DNA from: Skermanella stibiiresistens SB22
GTDB taxonomy: Bacteria > Pseudomonadota > Alphaproteobacteria > Azospirillales > Azospirillaceae
Direction: 5' to 3'
Assembly: GCF_000576635.1 (NCBI RefSeq)
Contig: NZ_AVFL01000027.1
Span: 1 to 64,000, forward strand
DNA length: 64,000 bases
Within the stretch, counting starts at the first letter, position 1; each line of letters begins with the position of its first letter. Position numbers and translations under genes: made by a program. The notes under the pieces are model-generated. The model was not told the DNA's origin, ran no database searches, and saw nothing but the letters and a program-made list of their open reading frames with translations. Shown here in pieces: positions 9,302 to 22,055 of the stretch.

Positions 9302-11572
9302 ATGGCAGGTCAGGGTTCCAGTTCCACCCCCGGATTCGATTTCGGCCCCGATTCCGATTTTGACGACGCGCCATCGAGTCGGGACTTGGACCTACGCGCG
9401 CCGCCGCGCCGAGTCGCCGTACTGCTGCCACTGCCCTTGCCGGAGGCCTATGACTACAAGGTTCCGGCCAGCCTCGACATCGGCCCCGGCGACTATGTGG
9501 AGGTTCCGCTCGGCCCGCGCCATCTCCTGGGCGTCGTCTGGGGACCGGGGGCCGGTGGGGTCGCCGACGGCAAGCTGAGGCCGATCGGCCAGCGGTTCGA
9601 CGTTCCGCCCATGCCGGAGATCCACCGGCGCTTCATCGACTGGGTCGCGGCCTACACCATGGCACCACCCGGCGCCGTGCTGCGCATGGCGCTGAGCGCG
9701 ATCGGGGGCATGGAGCCGCCCAAGCCGACGACGGCCTATCAACTGGGTGACCCCGCACGGCTGGCCGAACTGCGTCTGACCCCGGCGCGCCGTCGTGTGC
9801 TAGACCTGCTGGCCGATGGCCCGCCACGTCCGCCGGCCGAACTGGCGCTGGACGCCGGCTGCGGTGTCGGCGTGGTGCGCGGCCTGGCCGACGCGGGCGT
9901 GCTGGAGCCGGTCCTGCTCTATCCTTCCCGTGACCTCCCCAAGCCGGACTGGACGCTTCCCGGCCCCAACCTGTCGGGTGAGCAGGCCAGCGGAGCCGCC
10001 ACGTTGCGGGCGCGCGTCGCGGACGCCGTCTTCAGCGCCACCTTGCTGGACGGCGTCACCGGATCGGGCAAGACCGAGGTCTATTTCGAGGGCATCGCCG
10101 CGGCGCTGGAGGCGGGCGGGCAGGTGCTCGTGCTGCTGCCCGAGATCGCCCTGTCGGCGCAGTGGCTGGAACGGTTCGCCGCCCGCTTCGGATCGGCGCC
10201 GCACCAGTGGCATAGCGATCTGTCGGGCGCCCAGCGCCGGGCCACGTGGCGCGATGTCGCGACGGGGGCCGCCCGCGTGGTCGTCGGCGCCCGCTCCGCC
10301 CTGTTCCTGCCCTATCCCGACCTGAGACTGATCCTGATCGACGAGGAGCACGACCCCTCCTTCAAGCAGGAGGACGGCGTGATCTACAACGCGCGCGACA
10401 TGGCGGTCGCGCGCGCCCATCTGGGAGGCATTCCGATCGTGCTGGTCTCGGCGACGCCCTCGCTCGAATCGGCGATCAACGCCGAGGCCCACCGCTATGG
10501 CAAGATCGACCTGCCGGCCCGGCATGGCGGCGCCACCATGCCGGAGATGAAACTGATCGACCTCAGGGTCGACCGGCCGCCGCGAAACCGCTGGCTGGCG
10601 CCGACGCTGGTCACGGCGCTGACCGAGACCTTCGCGGAGGGGGAGCAGGCGATGCTCTTCCTCAACCGGCGGGGTTACGCGCCGCTGACCCTGTGCCGCA
10701 ACTGCGGCCACCGGCTGCAATGTCCCAACTGCACCGCTTGGCTGGTCGAGCATCGGCTGGCAGGCAAGCTGCAATGCCACCACTGCGATTTCACGGTCAG
10801 ATTGCTGGACGTCTGCCCATCCTGCGGCGCCGAGGGCTCGCTGACCGCCTGCGGTCCCGGCGTGGAGAGGATCGCGGAGGAGGTCGCGCACCTTTTCCCC
10901 GACCAGCGCACGGCGCTGATGACCAGCGACAGCCTGATCGGTCCCCACGCCATCCGCGAGATGGTCCGCCGGGTGCAGGACCACGAGATCGACCTGCTGA
11001 TCGGCACCCAGGTGATGGCCAAGGGCCACCATTTCCCGATGCTGACGCTGGTCGGCGTGGTCGATTCCGATCTTGGGCTGGGCGGCGGCGACCTGCGCGC
11101 GGCCGAGCGCACCTATCAGCTTCTCCAGCAGGTCGCGGGCCGGGCGGGTCGGGCCGAGCGGGCGGGGCGCGTCTTCCTCCAGACCTACATGCCGGAGCAT
11201 CCGGTCCTGCAAGCCCTGGTTTCCGGCGACCGCGACAGTTTCTACGAACGGGAGGCGGAGGAGCGCCACCACCACGCCATGCCGCCGTTCGGTCGGCTGG
11301 CGGCCTTGATCGTCTCTGGCGAGGAGGAGGGAACCGTCGATGCCGTGGCCCGCGCGCTCGGTCGATCGGCACCGCGTTCCGAAACCGTCCAGATCCTGGG
11401 TCCGGCGCCAGCGCCCTACGCGCTGCTGCGCGGTCGCCACCGCCGCCGGCTGCTGCTCAAGGCCCCGCGCGCCGTGTCGGTGCAGCCGCTGATCGCCGAC
11501 TGGTTGTCGCGGGTGGAAGTGCCGGGTTCCGTCAGGGTGCAGGTCGACATCGATCCCTACAGCTTTCTATAG
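9302..11572 (+). CDS. priA: Primosomal protein N' (PriA replication-restart helicase)
   Basis: 756 residues. Superfamily 2 helicase that reloads DnaB at stalled forks. Visible are the N-terminal DNA 3'-end binding domain (about 38-130), Walker [12 protein letters not shown], the DEEH box (IDEEHD), the zinc-binding insertion with cysteine pairs ([22 protein letters not shown]) and the [14 protein letters not shown] motif VI. The first 35 or so residues (Ser/Asp-rich) are an extension beyond most PriA proteins, and the true start might be a little downstream. It is followed by an A+T-richer gap leading to the BrnTA pair. Confidence 0.95.
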   Translation: MAGQGSSSTPGFDFGPDSDFDDAPSSRDLDLRAPPRRVAVLLPLPLPEAYDYKVPASLDIGPGDYVEVPLGPRHLLGVVWGPGAGGVADGKLRPIGQRFDVPPMPEIHRRFIDWVAAYTMAPPGAVLRMALSAIGGMEPPKPTTAYQLGDPARLAELRLTPARRRVLDLLADGPPRPPAELALDAGCGVGVVRGLADAGVLEPVLLYPSRDLPKPDWTLPGPNLSGEQASGAATLRARVADAVFSATLLDGVTGSGKTEVYFEGIAAALEAGGQVLVLLPEIALSAQWLERFAARFGSAPHQWHSDLSGAQRRATWRDVATGAARVVVGARSALFLPYPDLRLILIDEEHDPSFKQEDGVIYNARDMAVARAHLGGIPIVLVSATPSLESAINAEAHRYGKIDLPARHGGATMPEMKLIDLRVDRPPRNRWLAPTLVTALTETFAEGEQAMLFLNRRGYAPLTLCRNCGHRLQCPNCTAWLVEHRLAGKLQCHHCDFTVRLLDVCPSCGAEGSLTACGPGVERIAEEVAHLFPDQRTALMTSDSLIGPHAIREMVRRVQDHEIDLLIGTQVMAKGHHFPMLTLVGVVDSDLGLGGGDLRAAERTYQLLQQVAGRAGRAERAGRVFLQTYMPEHPVLQALVSGDRDSFYEREAEERHHHAMPPFGRLAALIVSGEEEGTVDAVARALGRSAPRSETVQILGPAPAPYALLRGRHRRRLLLKAPRAVSVQPLIADWLSRVEVPGSVRVQVDIDPYSFL

Positions 11573-11621
11573 GGGTATATCATACTTGTATTCATTACAT
11601 TGAAAAAGCAATCTATGAGGC

Positions 11622-11650
11622 TTGCATGATTGAACGTTTGTAGCTACGAT
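11622..11650 (+). promoter_or_regulatory. Sigma-70-type promoter of brnTA
   Basis: A -35 box TTGCAT (11622-11627) and a -10 box TACGAT (11645-11650) are separated by exactly 17 bases. The -10 box lies inside the palindromic site at 11639-11659, and the brnT ATG follows 20 bases after the -10. The region is clearly more A+T-rich than its surroundings. Confidence 0.65.
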
Positions 11651-11659
11651 GTAGTTACA
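11639..11659. promoter_or_regulatory. Palindromic operator, probably for BrnA/BrnTA autorepression
   Basis: Imperfect palindrome with 9-base arms TGTAGCTAC and GTAGTTACA around a 3-base centre; the arms differ at one position. It covers the -10 box and sits just upstream of brnT. BrnTA systems are known to be autoregulated by the antitoxin binding an inverted repeat in the promoter, so this is the natural site. Binding is inferred. Confidence 0.68.
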
Positions 11660-11670
11660 TTAAGGGGCTT

Positions 11671-11940
11671 ATGGAATTCGAGTGGTCGGAAGAAATGCGA
11701 CTCAGCACGCTTGAAGTGCGTGGGATCGACTTCGTGGATATGCAGGATCTCTTCGACGGTCGTCTGGTCCTCACCTACGACTCCCCACGAGGTGCCGAGC
11801 AGCGTTGGATCACCATCGGCAAGATCGACGGCAAGTTCTACGCCGTGGTGTGGACCGTTCGCATCGACCGTATCAGGATTATCTCAGCGAGGAGGGCGAG
11901 GCATGGGGAAGAAGGACGATACCGTATGCTATACGACTGA
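11671..11940 (+). CDS. brnT: BrnT-family toxin (ribonuclease)
   Basis: 89 residues, typical of BrnT (DUF497), a RelE-fold ribonuclease that blocks translation. The family C-terminus is clear: the strand RIRIISARRARHGEEGRYR, with the conserved Arg-Arg and Glu residues. The N-terminus FEWSEE differs from the usual FxWDxxK pattern, so the first active-site region is somewhat divergent. It is translated just ahead of, and overlaps by 38 bases, the antitoxin gene. Placed between priA and an unrelated gene, it behaves like a small mobile cassette. Confidence 0.85.
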   Translation: MEFEWSEEMRLSTLEVRGIDFVDMQDLFDGRLVLTYDSPRGAEQRWITIGKIDGKFYAVVWTVRIDRIRIISARRARHGEEGRYRMLYD

Positions 11941-12250
11941 GGAAATCGAGGCCATGCAAGCGGCAGGTTTAGGCCGCACGAATTGGTCGCGTGACGATAC
12001 CTATGAGGAAATCGAGGCGCAGATCGCGGCGGATCCGGATTTGGCCGTCCCAGCCAACTGGGAAGAGACGGTGCGGCCCGGTTTCCCCTTTCCCCTGCCG
12101 TCGCGGGAGAACAAGCGTCAGGTAACCGTGCGCTATGACGCCGAGGTGGTCGACTTCTTCAAGAACCAGGGCCGGGGCTGGCAGAGCCGCATGAACGCGG
12201 TGTTGCGGGCATTCGTGGAGAGCCAGCGGGGCAACGGCGGACCACGGTAG
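11903..12250 (+). CDS. brnA: BrnA-family antitoxin
   Basis: 115 residues. The C-terminal half (VTVRYDAEVVDFFKNQGRGW, then QSRMNAVLRAF) is the BrnA ribbon-helix-helix DNA-binding domain; the acidic N-terminal part would wrap the toxin. The ATG at 11903 is preceded by a GGAGGGCGAGG-type ribosome site inside brnT, so the pair is co-translated. The longer frame from 11630 is just the shadow of brnT. It should both neutralise BrnT and repress the promoter at 11622-11659. Confidence 0.85.
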   Translation: MGKKDDTVCYTTEEIEAMQAAGLGRTNWSRDDTYEEIEAQIAADPDLAVPANWEETVRPGFPFPLPSRENKRQVTVRYDAEVVDFFKNQGRGWQSRMNAVLRAFVESQRGNGGPR

Positions 12251-12372
12251 ACTTAAGGCTCCGTTGGCGTATCGGGTGGCGGCCATTTGATGATCGGGCC
12301 AGCCACCTTCACGATCATACCGTCATCGACAGCGCCCCCCGTGGCGCTTCCCCGGTCGTCCAGTCCCCGATC

Positions 12373-12702
12373 TCAAGCCTCTCGCAGCGCCGGGGCCGGG
12401 ACGCGGGCCGGGCGGGTGCGCCAGATCGACAGGCATTCGGTCGAACTGGAACCTGTGCCGATGCCATGCCAGCCTTGGCGGTCGTGGAACCACAGGGTAT
12501 AGGTGCCGCGACGGTCGCGCTCGAACCGGAAGACGGGACGGTCGAGGTGCGGGAAGGTCACCAGCAGGCGGTCGCCTTCGGCGCTGGTCTGCCGTGACAC
12601 GCCGGCCCACAGTCCGCGCTCCATGCGCGGCCGCGCGATCTCGTAGAATTCGGTAAGGTCGGCCGGGGTGAAGCGGGCCAGGCTGAAGGCGACGACGGTC
12701 AT
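12373..12702 (-). CDS. 109-residue protein, paralogue of the gene at 42287
   Basis: 109 residues, unknown function. It matches the protein at 42287-42616 along its whole length, with about half the positions identical: MTV start, RFTPADL, FYxIA, DRLL, FxFERD, YxLWF, ECLxxWRT. Both are the same length, which fixes the start at 12702 and rules out the longer frame. No signal peptide or known catalytic motif. The mixture of short strands and aromatic residues suggests a small alpha/beta domain. It stands alone, on the opposite strand to BrnTA. Confidence 0.75.
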   Translation of the reverse strand: MTVVAFSLARFTPADLTEFYEIARPRMERGLWAGVSRQTSAEGDRLLVTFPHLDRPVFRFERDRRGTYTLWFHDRQGWHGIGTGSSSTECLSIWRTRPARVPAPALREA

Positions 12703-13090
12703 GTTCTGGTGATCCGGAGGCGTGATCAGAAGGGAATTCCGAGTGAGGCACCACCGGCGATGCCAGTTGCCTCGCCGCCACCCGGCGGCACCACCAATGA
12801 TGCGCATCTAAAGTTAATTTGGGCTTAAACGCGATCCTCGCGTACGCCTCGCGGCTCAATCGCCGCTGCCTTAGTGTCGCAGGTACGAGCATGGTCCCCG
12901 CCGAACCTGGAAATACGGCGGTGCTCGGCCGCCAAGTGCCCGGTTTCGCTGGCTTTGAGTCGGTTGCGCGCCGGTGCTCGCTGTGTTATGTGACCGCTCG
13001 CCGTCAGGGGAGGGGGCCTGCCCGACGCATGTCTTCTCCTCCAAGGCCCTAAAAATCAACAAGGTCTCATGGACCGAACCGAGGTACCGC
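12703..13090. other. Long gene-free interval upstream of the atp operon
   Basis: About 390 bases between the divergent 109-residue gene and atpH. A candidate atp promoter is at 12964-12991. Short G+C-rich inverted stretches near 12740-12790 could form local hairpins, but none is convincing. No tRNA or small ORF with sound codon use was seen. Confidence 0.5.
12964..12991 (+). promoter_or_regulatory. Candidate promoter of atpHAGDC
   Basis: TTGCGC (12964-12969) and TTATGT (12986-12991) are separated by 16 bases, about 100 bases before the atpH start. The -35 is a fair match and the -10 a moderate one, so this is tentative. Confidence 0.35.
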
Positions 13091-15180
<2,090 letters not shown>

Positions 15181-15199
15181 GCTCGAACCCAGCCACGGC

Positions 15200-15233
15200 C
15201 GGCGGCCCCCTGGAGCTTTCCAGGGGGCCGCCG
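15200..15233 (+). other. Perfect 15-bp hairpin between atpA and atpG
   Basis: Arms 15200-15214 and 15219-15233 are exact reverse complements around a GCTT loop. It is very G+C-rich and lies 20 bases after the atpA stop. No T-tract follows, so full termination is unlikely and would cut off atpG, D and C. A processing or stability element that sets alpha versus downstream subunit ratios is the likelier reading. Confidence 0.7.
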
Positions 15234-15284
15234 TTCGGGATCGGGAAGGCAGGGCTCCAACCTCCGGTGTGATGAAGGCCTCGA

Positions 15285-17715
<2,431 letters not shown>

Positions 17716-17729
17716 GCACGATGGGCTCG

Positions 17730-17756
17730 GGGAGGGCCGCGTCGTGCTGCCCTCCC
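17730..17756 (+). other. Hairpin between atpD and atpC
   Basis: GGGAGGGC (17730-17737) pairs with GCCCTCCC (17749-17756) over an 11-base loop. No T-run follows. It is the second hairpin in the atp operon and may also be a processing or stability element. Confidence 0.5.
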
Positions 17757-17795
17757 ACCCCATAGTCGAAGTCATTTCAGGAACGAGGGCTATCC

Positions 17796-18212
17796 ATGGC
17801 CGACAAAGTCGAGTTCGAGCTGGTTTCGCCGGAAAAGCTGCTGGTTTCCCAGCCGGTCGACATGGTCGTGGTGCCGGGCGGCGAAGGTAACTTCGGTGTC
17901 CTGGCCGGACACGCGCCGATGATCACCACCGTGCGTCCTGGCGTCATCGATATCTTCGAGGGTGACCGGATCGTGGACCGGATCTTCGTCGCCGGCGGTT
18001 TCGCCGAGGTGACCGAGACCCGCTGCACCGTGCTGGCCGAGCAGGCGACCAACCTCTCCGAACTTGACCGCGCCGCCGTCGAGCAGGAGGTCAAGGACAC
18101 CGGAGAGGACGTCGACGACGCCAAGACCGACGGCGACCGCGCCCTGGCCGAAGGCCGTCTGGCTATCGCCCGCGCCAAGCTCGAGGCAATCACCGGCGCC
18201 ACCGCCCATTGA
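17796..18212 (+). CDS. atpC: ATP synthase F1 epsilon subunit
   Basis: 138 residues. Beta-sandwich (about 1-85) plus C-terminal helices that can lock the rotor. MVVVPGGEGNFGVLAGHAPMITTVRPGV is the family signature region (start VEFELVSPEKLL). Last gene of the F1 operon; a strong terminator follows 56 bases after its stop. The F0 genes are not in this window, as expected for alphaproteobacteria. Confidence 0.96.
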   Translation: MADKVEFELVSPEKLLVSQPVDMVVVPGGEGNFGVLAGHAPMITTVRPGVIDIFEGDRIVDRIFVAGGFAEVTETRCTVLAEQATNLSELDRAAVEQEVKDTGEDVDDAKTDGDRALAEGRLAIARAKLEAITGATAH

Positions 18213-18267
18213 TCCCGCTATGCCGTTGTAATTTCGGCATATCGAGCTAATCTGCGACTCTGGGATT

Positions 18268-18307
18268 GATGGCCTGGCCGGTAACCGGCCAGGCCATCCG
18301 TTTTTTT
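18268..18307 (+). terminator. Rho-independent terminator of the atp operon
   Basis: Arms 18268-18282 and 18284-18298 are perfect 15-base complements, read as a stem of about 13 pairs with a tiny loop. They are followed by CG and a run of seven T (18301-18307). This is the clearest intrinsic terminator in the window. It ends 27 bases before the ferritin-like gene, so that gene probably has its own promoter or depends on read-through. Confidence 0.93.
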
Positions 18308-18334
18308 GGGCAAACAAGCTGCGGCACAGGACGA

Positions 18335-19156
18335 ATGGCCTACAAACACTGGACGCTGGACGATCTCCCCTGGGACCAGATCGACCGATCCAAGGCGGAC
18401 GCGGAAATCCTGAAGATCATCAAGGCCGCGGCGCTGGTCGAGTACAACGGCAGGGACTACGCCACATATCTGTGCAACGTCTTCAACGACGATCCGGAAT
18501 TCCAGCAAGTCGCGCGCGACTGGGCGGACGAGGAGGTGCAGCATGGCGCGGCACTCGGCCGATGGGCCGAGATCATCGATCCCGAGTTCTCACTCGAGGC
18601 GGCGTTCAAGCGGTTCACCGACGGCTACAAGATCCAGTTGGAGGTTTCCCAATCCGTCCGGGGCTCCCGCAGCGGCGAGTTGATCGCCCGATGCATGGTC
18701 GAGACCGGCACCAGCTCCTACTACACCGCCCTTGGCGACGCCACCGACGAGCCCGTGCTCAAGGAGATCTGCCGGCGCATCGCGACCGACGAACTTCGGC
18801 ACTACAAGCTGTTCTATCAATATCTGAAACGCTACATGGAGCGGGAGGATCTGGGGCGGCTGTCCCGGCTGCGCATCGCATTGGGTCGCATCAACGAGTC
18901 CGAGGATGACGAGTTGGCCTATGCCTACTACGCCGCCAATCCGACCGGCGCACCCTATGACCGCGAAACCTGCACCCGCGCCTACATGCGCCGCGCCTAC
19001 GCATATTACCGGCCAAGCCACGTTGATCGCGGCGTCGCCATGATCTTCAAGGCGGTCGGCCTCAAGCCGCACACCCATCTGTATAAAGCGGCCACGCGCA
19101 TGGCGTGGTGGTATCTGGATAGCAGATTGAAGAAGCTGACGAAGGAAGCCGCCTGA
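18335..19156 (+). CDS. Ferritin-like di-iron domain protein
   Basis: 273 residues with a four-helix di-iron pattern: a Glu in VEYNGRDYA, DEEVQHG (ExxH), a Glu in ETGTSSYY and DELRHY (ExxH). This is the E...ExxH...E...ExxH signature of the ferritin/rubrerythrin/desaturase superfamily. No rubredoxin domain is seen. About 100 extra C-terminal residues are helical and rich in Tyr/Arg. The start at 18335 fits the MAYKHWTLDDLPWD opening. Function (oxidase, hydroxylase or iron storage) cannot be told from sequence. Confidence 0.78.
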   Translation: MAYKHWTLDDLPWDQIDRSKADAEILKIIKAAALVEYNGRDYATYLCNVFNDDPEFQQVARDWADEEVQHGAALGRWAEIIDPEFSLEAAFKRFTDGYKIQLEVSQSVRGSRSGELIARCMVETGTSSYYTALGDATDEPVLKEICRRIATDELRHYKLFYQYLKRYMEREDLGRLSRLRIALGRINESEDDELAYAYYAANPTGAPYDRETCTRAYMRRAYAYYRPSHVDRGVAMIFKAVGLKPHTHLYKAATRMAWWYLDSRLKKLTKEAA

Positions 19157-19176
19157 CCTTCCGGCGGGCGGCTTCC
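19144..19176. terminator. Hairpin between convergent ferritin-like gene and rpoH
   Basis: GGAAGCCGCC (19144-19153) pairs with GGCGGCTTCC (19167-19176). It spans the stop codon of the ferritin-like gene and lies just beyond the rpoH stop, so it could end both convergent transcripts. There is no clear T-run. Confidence 0.5.
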
Positions 19177-19190
19177 TCCGTGAGGCGGGG

Positions 19191-20078
19191 TCAGAGTTCC
19201 AGCAGCAGGTCGCTCGACAGTTCCACCCGGCGCATCATCGATTCCTTCAGCTTGAGCATCGCGCGGTGCTCGAGCTGGCGGACCCGCTCCTTGCTGACGC
19301 CAAGCTCGCGACCCAACTCCTCCAGGGTGGCGCCGTCATCGCGCAGACGGCGTTGGGCGATGATGGTCCGTTCGCGGGCGCTCAACTCGCCCAGGGCTTC
19401 GGCCAGCCACTTCGAACGGGTGTCGCTGTCGCGCATGCCGATCACGACATCCTCGGGACTCGGCCGCTGGTCGGCCAGGAAGTCCTGCCAGTCGTCCTCG
19501 CCGCTGTCGCTGATGGGGGCGTTGAGCGATTGGTCGGCACCGCTCAGACGCATCTCCATCGCCTCGACCTCGTGAACCTCGACCTTCAGCTCGGTCGCGA
19601 TCTTGACGCGGCCCGCCTGGGTCAAGGCGCCGTTGTTCGAGGCGTCGTCGATCTTGGCTCGCAGCCGGCGCAGGTTGAAGAACAAGCTCTTTTGGGCGGC
19701 GGTGGTTCCGGTGCGGACGATCGACCAGTTGCGCAGGATGTAGTCCTGCATCGCCGACCTGATCCACCACGCCGCGTAGGTGGAGAACCGCACCTCGCGA
19801 TCGGGCTCGAAGCGCGCGGCGGCCTGCATCAGGCCGACATTGCCTTCCTGGACCAGATCGCCCATGGGCAGACCGTAGTTGCGGAAGCGGGACGCAGTCG
19901 AGACGACCAGCCGGGTATAGGCGCGGACGAGTTCATGAAGGGCTGGCTCGTCGCCGTCCTCGCGCCAGCTGCGCGCCAGATCGAATTCATGGTCGCGGGA
20001 AAGGAGCGGTTCCCGCATGGAGGCTTTGATGAAGGTGAGGTTGGCCCGCTGGGTTTCCGGGTCATCGATATGCGCCAT
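19191..20078 (-). CDS. rpoH: RNA polymerase sigma-32 factor (RpoH)
   Basis: 295 residues. Heat-shock/stress sigma factor. Region 2 has YGLPMGDLVQEGNVGLMQA and FSTYAAWWIRSAMQDYILRNWS; the RpoH box appears as QKSLFFNLRRLR; region 4 has the helix-turn-helix TLEELGRELGVSKERVRQLE. The start at 20078 (MAHIDD) is preceded by AGGGGAAGG. Alphaproteobacteria often carry two RpoH proteins; the box variant and context fit an RpoH2-like paralogue, but this is not certain. Candidate clients in this window include htpG and clpX. Confidence 0.93.
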   Translation of the reverse strand: MAHIDDPETQRANLTFIKASMREPLLSRDHEFDLARSWREDGDEPALHELVRAYTRLVVSTASRFRNYGLPMGDLVQEGNVGLMQAAARFEPDREVRFSTYAAWWIRSAMQDYILRNWSIVRTGTTAAQKSLFFNLRRLRAKIDDASNNGALTQAGRVKIATELKVEVHEVEAMEMRLSGADQSLNAPISDSGEDDWQDFLADQRPSPEDVVIGMRDSDTRSKWLAEALGELSARERTIIAQRRLRDDGATLEELGRELGVSKERVRQLEHRAMLKLKESMMRRVELSSDLLLEL

Positions 20079-20250
20079 CGTCGTGTGCCCTTCCCCTGAT
20101 GGACGAGCGACCGAGACGATGGCCCTATCCTTCAGGCAGGGTGAACAGCGTCTGGTGTCGTCTGTTGCATGATCTACGACGCCTCGAAGGCTTTGGATCA
20201 CTCGGGGGAAGAAGATTTTTTGACCGGCCGAACCGATAACCTCGGATCGC

Positions 20251-21081
20251 TCAAACCTCGATCAGTTCCAGGATCTCGCCCGACGCGGTCAGGCAACCGC
20301 AGACCAAGGGGCCGCCGAAGCCGCAGCCGCCGTCGAGCGTGGCGGTGAAGTCACCAGCGTTGATACCACCGCGTCCGGGGTCATAACCGCGGACGATGCG
20401 GCGGAACTGGTCATAGGGACGGTCGATACGCGCGAAGCCGTTGCCGCCCCACCAGAACGTGTCGCCTTGCGCGCCCAGCGGCCTAGATGTCTCGATCCCC
20501 GACGCGACCAGCAGCACACCGGCCGGGACGCGCTCCGGCGGGTTTTCACCCGGCAGGCTGGTATAGGCGGCGCGCCTGAGGGCGCTCATCACGTTTTCGT
20601 GACCAGGGGCCGAGCGCATGCCGCCCCGCAGGCTGTTGGTCCACCGCGTCAGTGCCACGGCTCCATCCCGGGCGGCGGCCAATCCATAGTCGGGATTGCC
20701 GCCATAGGCCCGCAAGGTGGCATCCGCTCCCTGGCGCAGCATCCACCGGAGGACGACGGCGGGGTCGGGAGCGAATTGCAGCTGAAGCAGCTTCTGCCAC
20801 ATCTCCTCTTGCGCGCCGCGCAGGTAAACCACGTCCTCGGCCAGCATGCCCGGCATGGCGATCAGCGCCCTGCGGAACGCCAGCAGTTCATCCATGGTCT
20901 CGCGCACCGCTTCGCCGCGGCCGATCATGTTGCCGGTGTAGACGAGACGGTCACCCGGCGTGAAGCGGCGGGCGATGTCGGAATGCAGTGCCGCCAAGCG
21001 GTCCACGTCGCCATGGATGGCACCGACGGCCCAGATCCGTTTCGGCTGGCCGATATCTGCGAATTTCTGATTGTCTTGCAT
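20251..21081 (-). CDS. Degenerate calcineurin-like phosphoesterase (probable pseudoenzyme)
   Basis: 276 residues with the architecture of bacterial PP2A-like Ser/Thr phosphatases, but the metal ligands are replaced one by one. GDxHG is GAIHG (Ala21), GDxxDRG is GNMIGRG (Asn51, Gly54) and GNHE is GAQE (Ala90, Gln91). His23, the flanking strands and the C-terminal GCGFGGPLVCG motif remain. The frame is intact with normal codon use, so it is not a decaying pseudogene. A non-catalytic binding or regulatory role is inferred. It lies between rpoH and carD on the same strand. Confidence 0.72.
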   Translation of the reverse strand: MQDNQKFADIGQPKRIWAVGAIHGDVDRLAALHSDIARRFTPGDRLVYTGNMIGRGEAVRETMDELLAFRRALIAMPGMLAEDVVYLRGAQEEMWQKLLQLQFAPDPAVVLRWMLRQGADATLRAYGGNPDYGLAAARDGAVALTRWTNSLRGGMRSAPGHENVMSALRRAAYTSLPGENPPERVPAGVLLVASGIETSRPLGAQGDTFWWGGNGFARIDRPYDQFRRIVRGYDPGRGGINAGDFTATLDGGCGFGGPLVCGCLTASGEILELIEV

Positions 21082-21172
21082 CAGGACGCGTAAACGCTAC
21101 TCCGGTCCGGCGTGGACTGTGGCCGGAGTTTAGGCGTACGGAGAGGCGAGCAAAAGCGGAGAAAAGGGAGTG

Positions 21173-21200
21173 GCCGGGGATTGTTCGTTGCATCCCCGGC
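21173..21200 (-). terminator. Candidate carD terminator
   Basis: GCCGGGGAT (21173-21181) pairs with ATCCCCGGC (21192-21200). Read on the minus strand, the stem lies about 50 bases after the carD stop and is followed by CACTCCCTTTTC, a weak T-run. Confidence 0.45.
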
Positions 21201-21250
21201 GTTTGTCCCGGATTCCGGCCCGGCTTTCGACAGCCGTATCGCGTTTCGGA

Positions 21251-21754
21251 TCAGGCGGCGGTCTTGGTCAGCACGGCCTCGAGCCGCTCGGTCGCCTTGT
21301 TCTCGTCGATCTTCTCGACGGCGGCCAGCTCGCGGGCCAGCCGCTCCAGCGCGGCCTGATAGATCTGGCGTTCGCTATAGGACTGGTCGGGCTGGTCGCT
21401 GCCGCGATAGAGGTCACGGACAACCTCGGCGATCGAGACAGGATCGCCGGAGTTGATCTTGGCCTCGTATTCCTGGGCGCGGCGGCTCCACATGGCGCGG
21501 CGGGCGCGGGAACGTCCCTGAAGGGTGTCGAGAGCCACCTTGATCCGATCCTTGGAACTGAGGCGGCGGAGACCTGAGTCCTTGGCCTTACCCACCGGCA
21601 CCTTCAGCGTCATGCGCTCCTTCTCGAAGGTGATGGCGTAAAGCGTCACGGTTTGGCCGGCGATATGGTGCGTCTCGATTCCCTCGACGCGACCGACCCC
21701 GTGGGCCGGGTATACGACGAAATCACCGGCCGTGAACTCAAGCTTGTTCATCAT
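21251..21754 (-). CDS. carD: CarD family transcriptional regulator
   Basis: 167 residues. CarD binds the RNA polymerase beta subunit through its N-terminal Tudor-like domain and stabilises open promoter complexes. FxxGDFVVYPAHGVGRVEGIE is the classic N-terminus, and the helical C-terminal domain has GRSRARRAMWSRRAQEYEAKI and AEVVRDLYRG. Two adjacent ATGs (21754, 21751) are possible; the AGGA just upstream fits the second slightly better. It has its own strong promoter in the long gap upstream. Confidence 0.93.
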   Translation of the reverse strand: MMNKLEFTAGDFVVYPAHGVGRVEGIETHHIAGQTVTLYAITFEKERMTLKVPVGKAKDSGLRRLSSKDRIKVALDTLQGRSRARRAMWSRRAQEYEAKINSGDPVSIAEVVRDLYRGSDQPDQSYSERQIYQAALERLARELAAVEKIDENKATERLEAVLTKTAA

Positions 21755-21941
21755 TCCTATTGGCTCTCACTTCACGCTCGCTGGCATCCGGCTGTCCCGG
21801 CCGGATGTCTCGGGACAACGAAAGGCTGAAAAACCGTTATCCGTCCCCTACTTTAGGTTGGGGCCGACAAAATCGGCAATTCAAGCCTGGAGCATCGCAA
21901 AGCCCGGCACGCGCGAAAAAACAGCCGGGCTCAGGGCCGCC

Positions 21942-21971
21942 ATTATATAGGAAGTGAGCAGGACGTTACAA
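21942..21971 (-). promoter_or_regulatory. Strong sigma-70-type promoter of carD
   Basis: On the minus strand, -35 TTGTAA (21966-21971) and a perfect -10 TATAAT (21942-21947) lie 18 bases apart. Its -10 is the best consensus match in the window. It reads toward carD with an approximately 180-base leader. Confidence 0.65.
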
Positions 21972-21982
21972 AGATATAACGT
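21963..21982. promoter_or_regulatory. Inverted repeat over the carD -35 box
   Basis: ACGTTA (21963-21968) and TAACGT (21977-21982) are exact complements with an 8-base centre. The site covers the -35 hexamer, a natural place for a repressor or for CarD autoregulation. The regulator is unknown. Confidence 0.4.
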
Positions 21983-22055
21983 GTTGGTCATAGACAGTCG
22001 TCCGCCGCCCGCCCGATGGCGGCCCTGCGTAAATCGCATGGCGGAATGGATGGGC

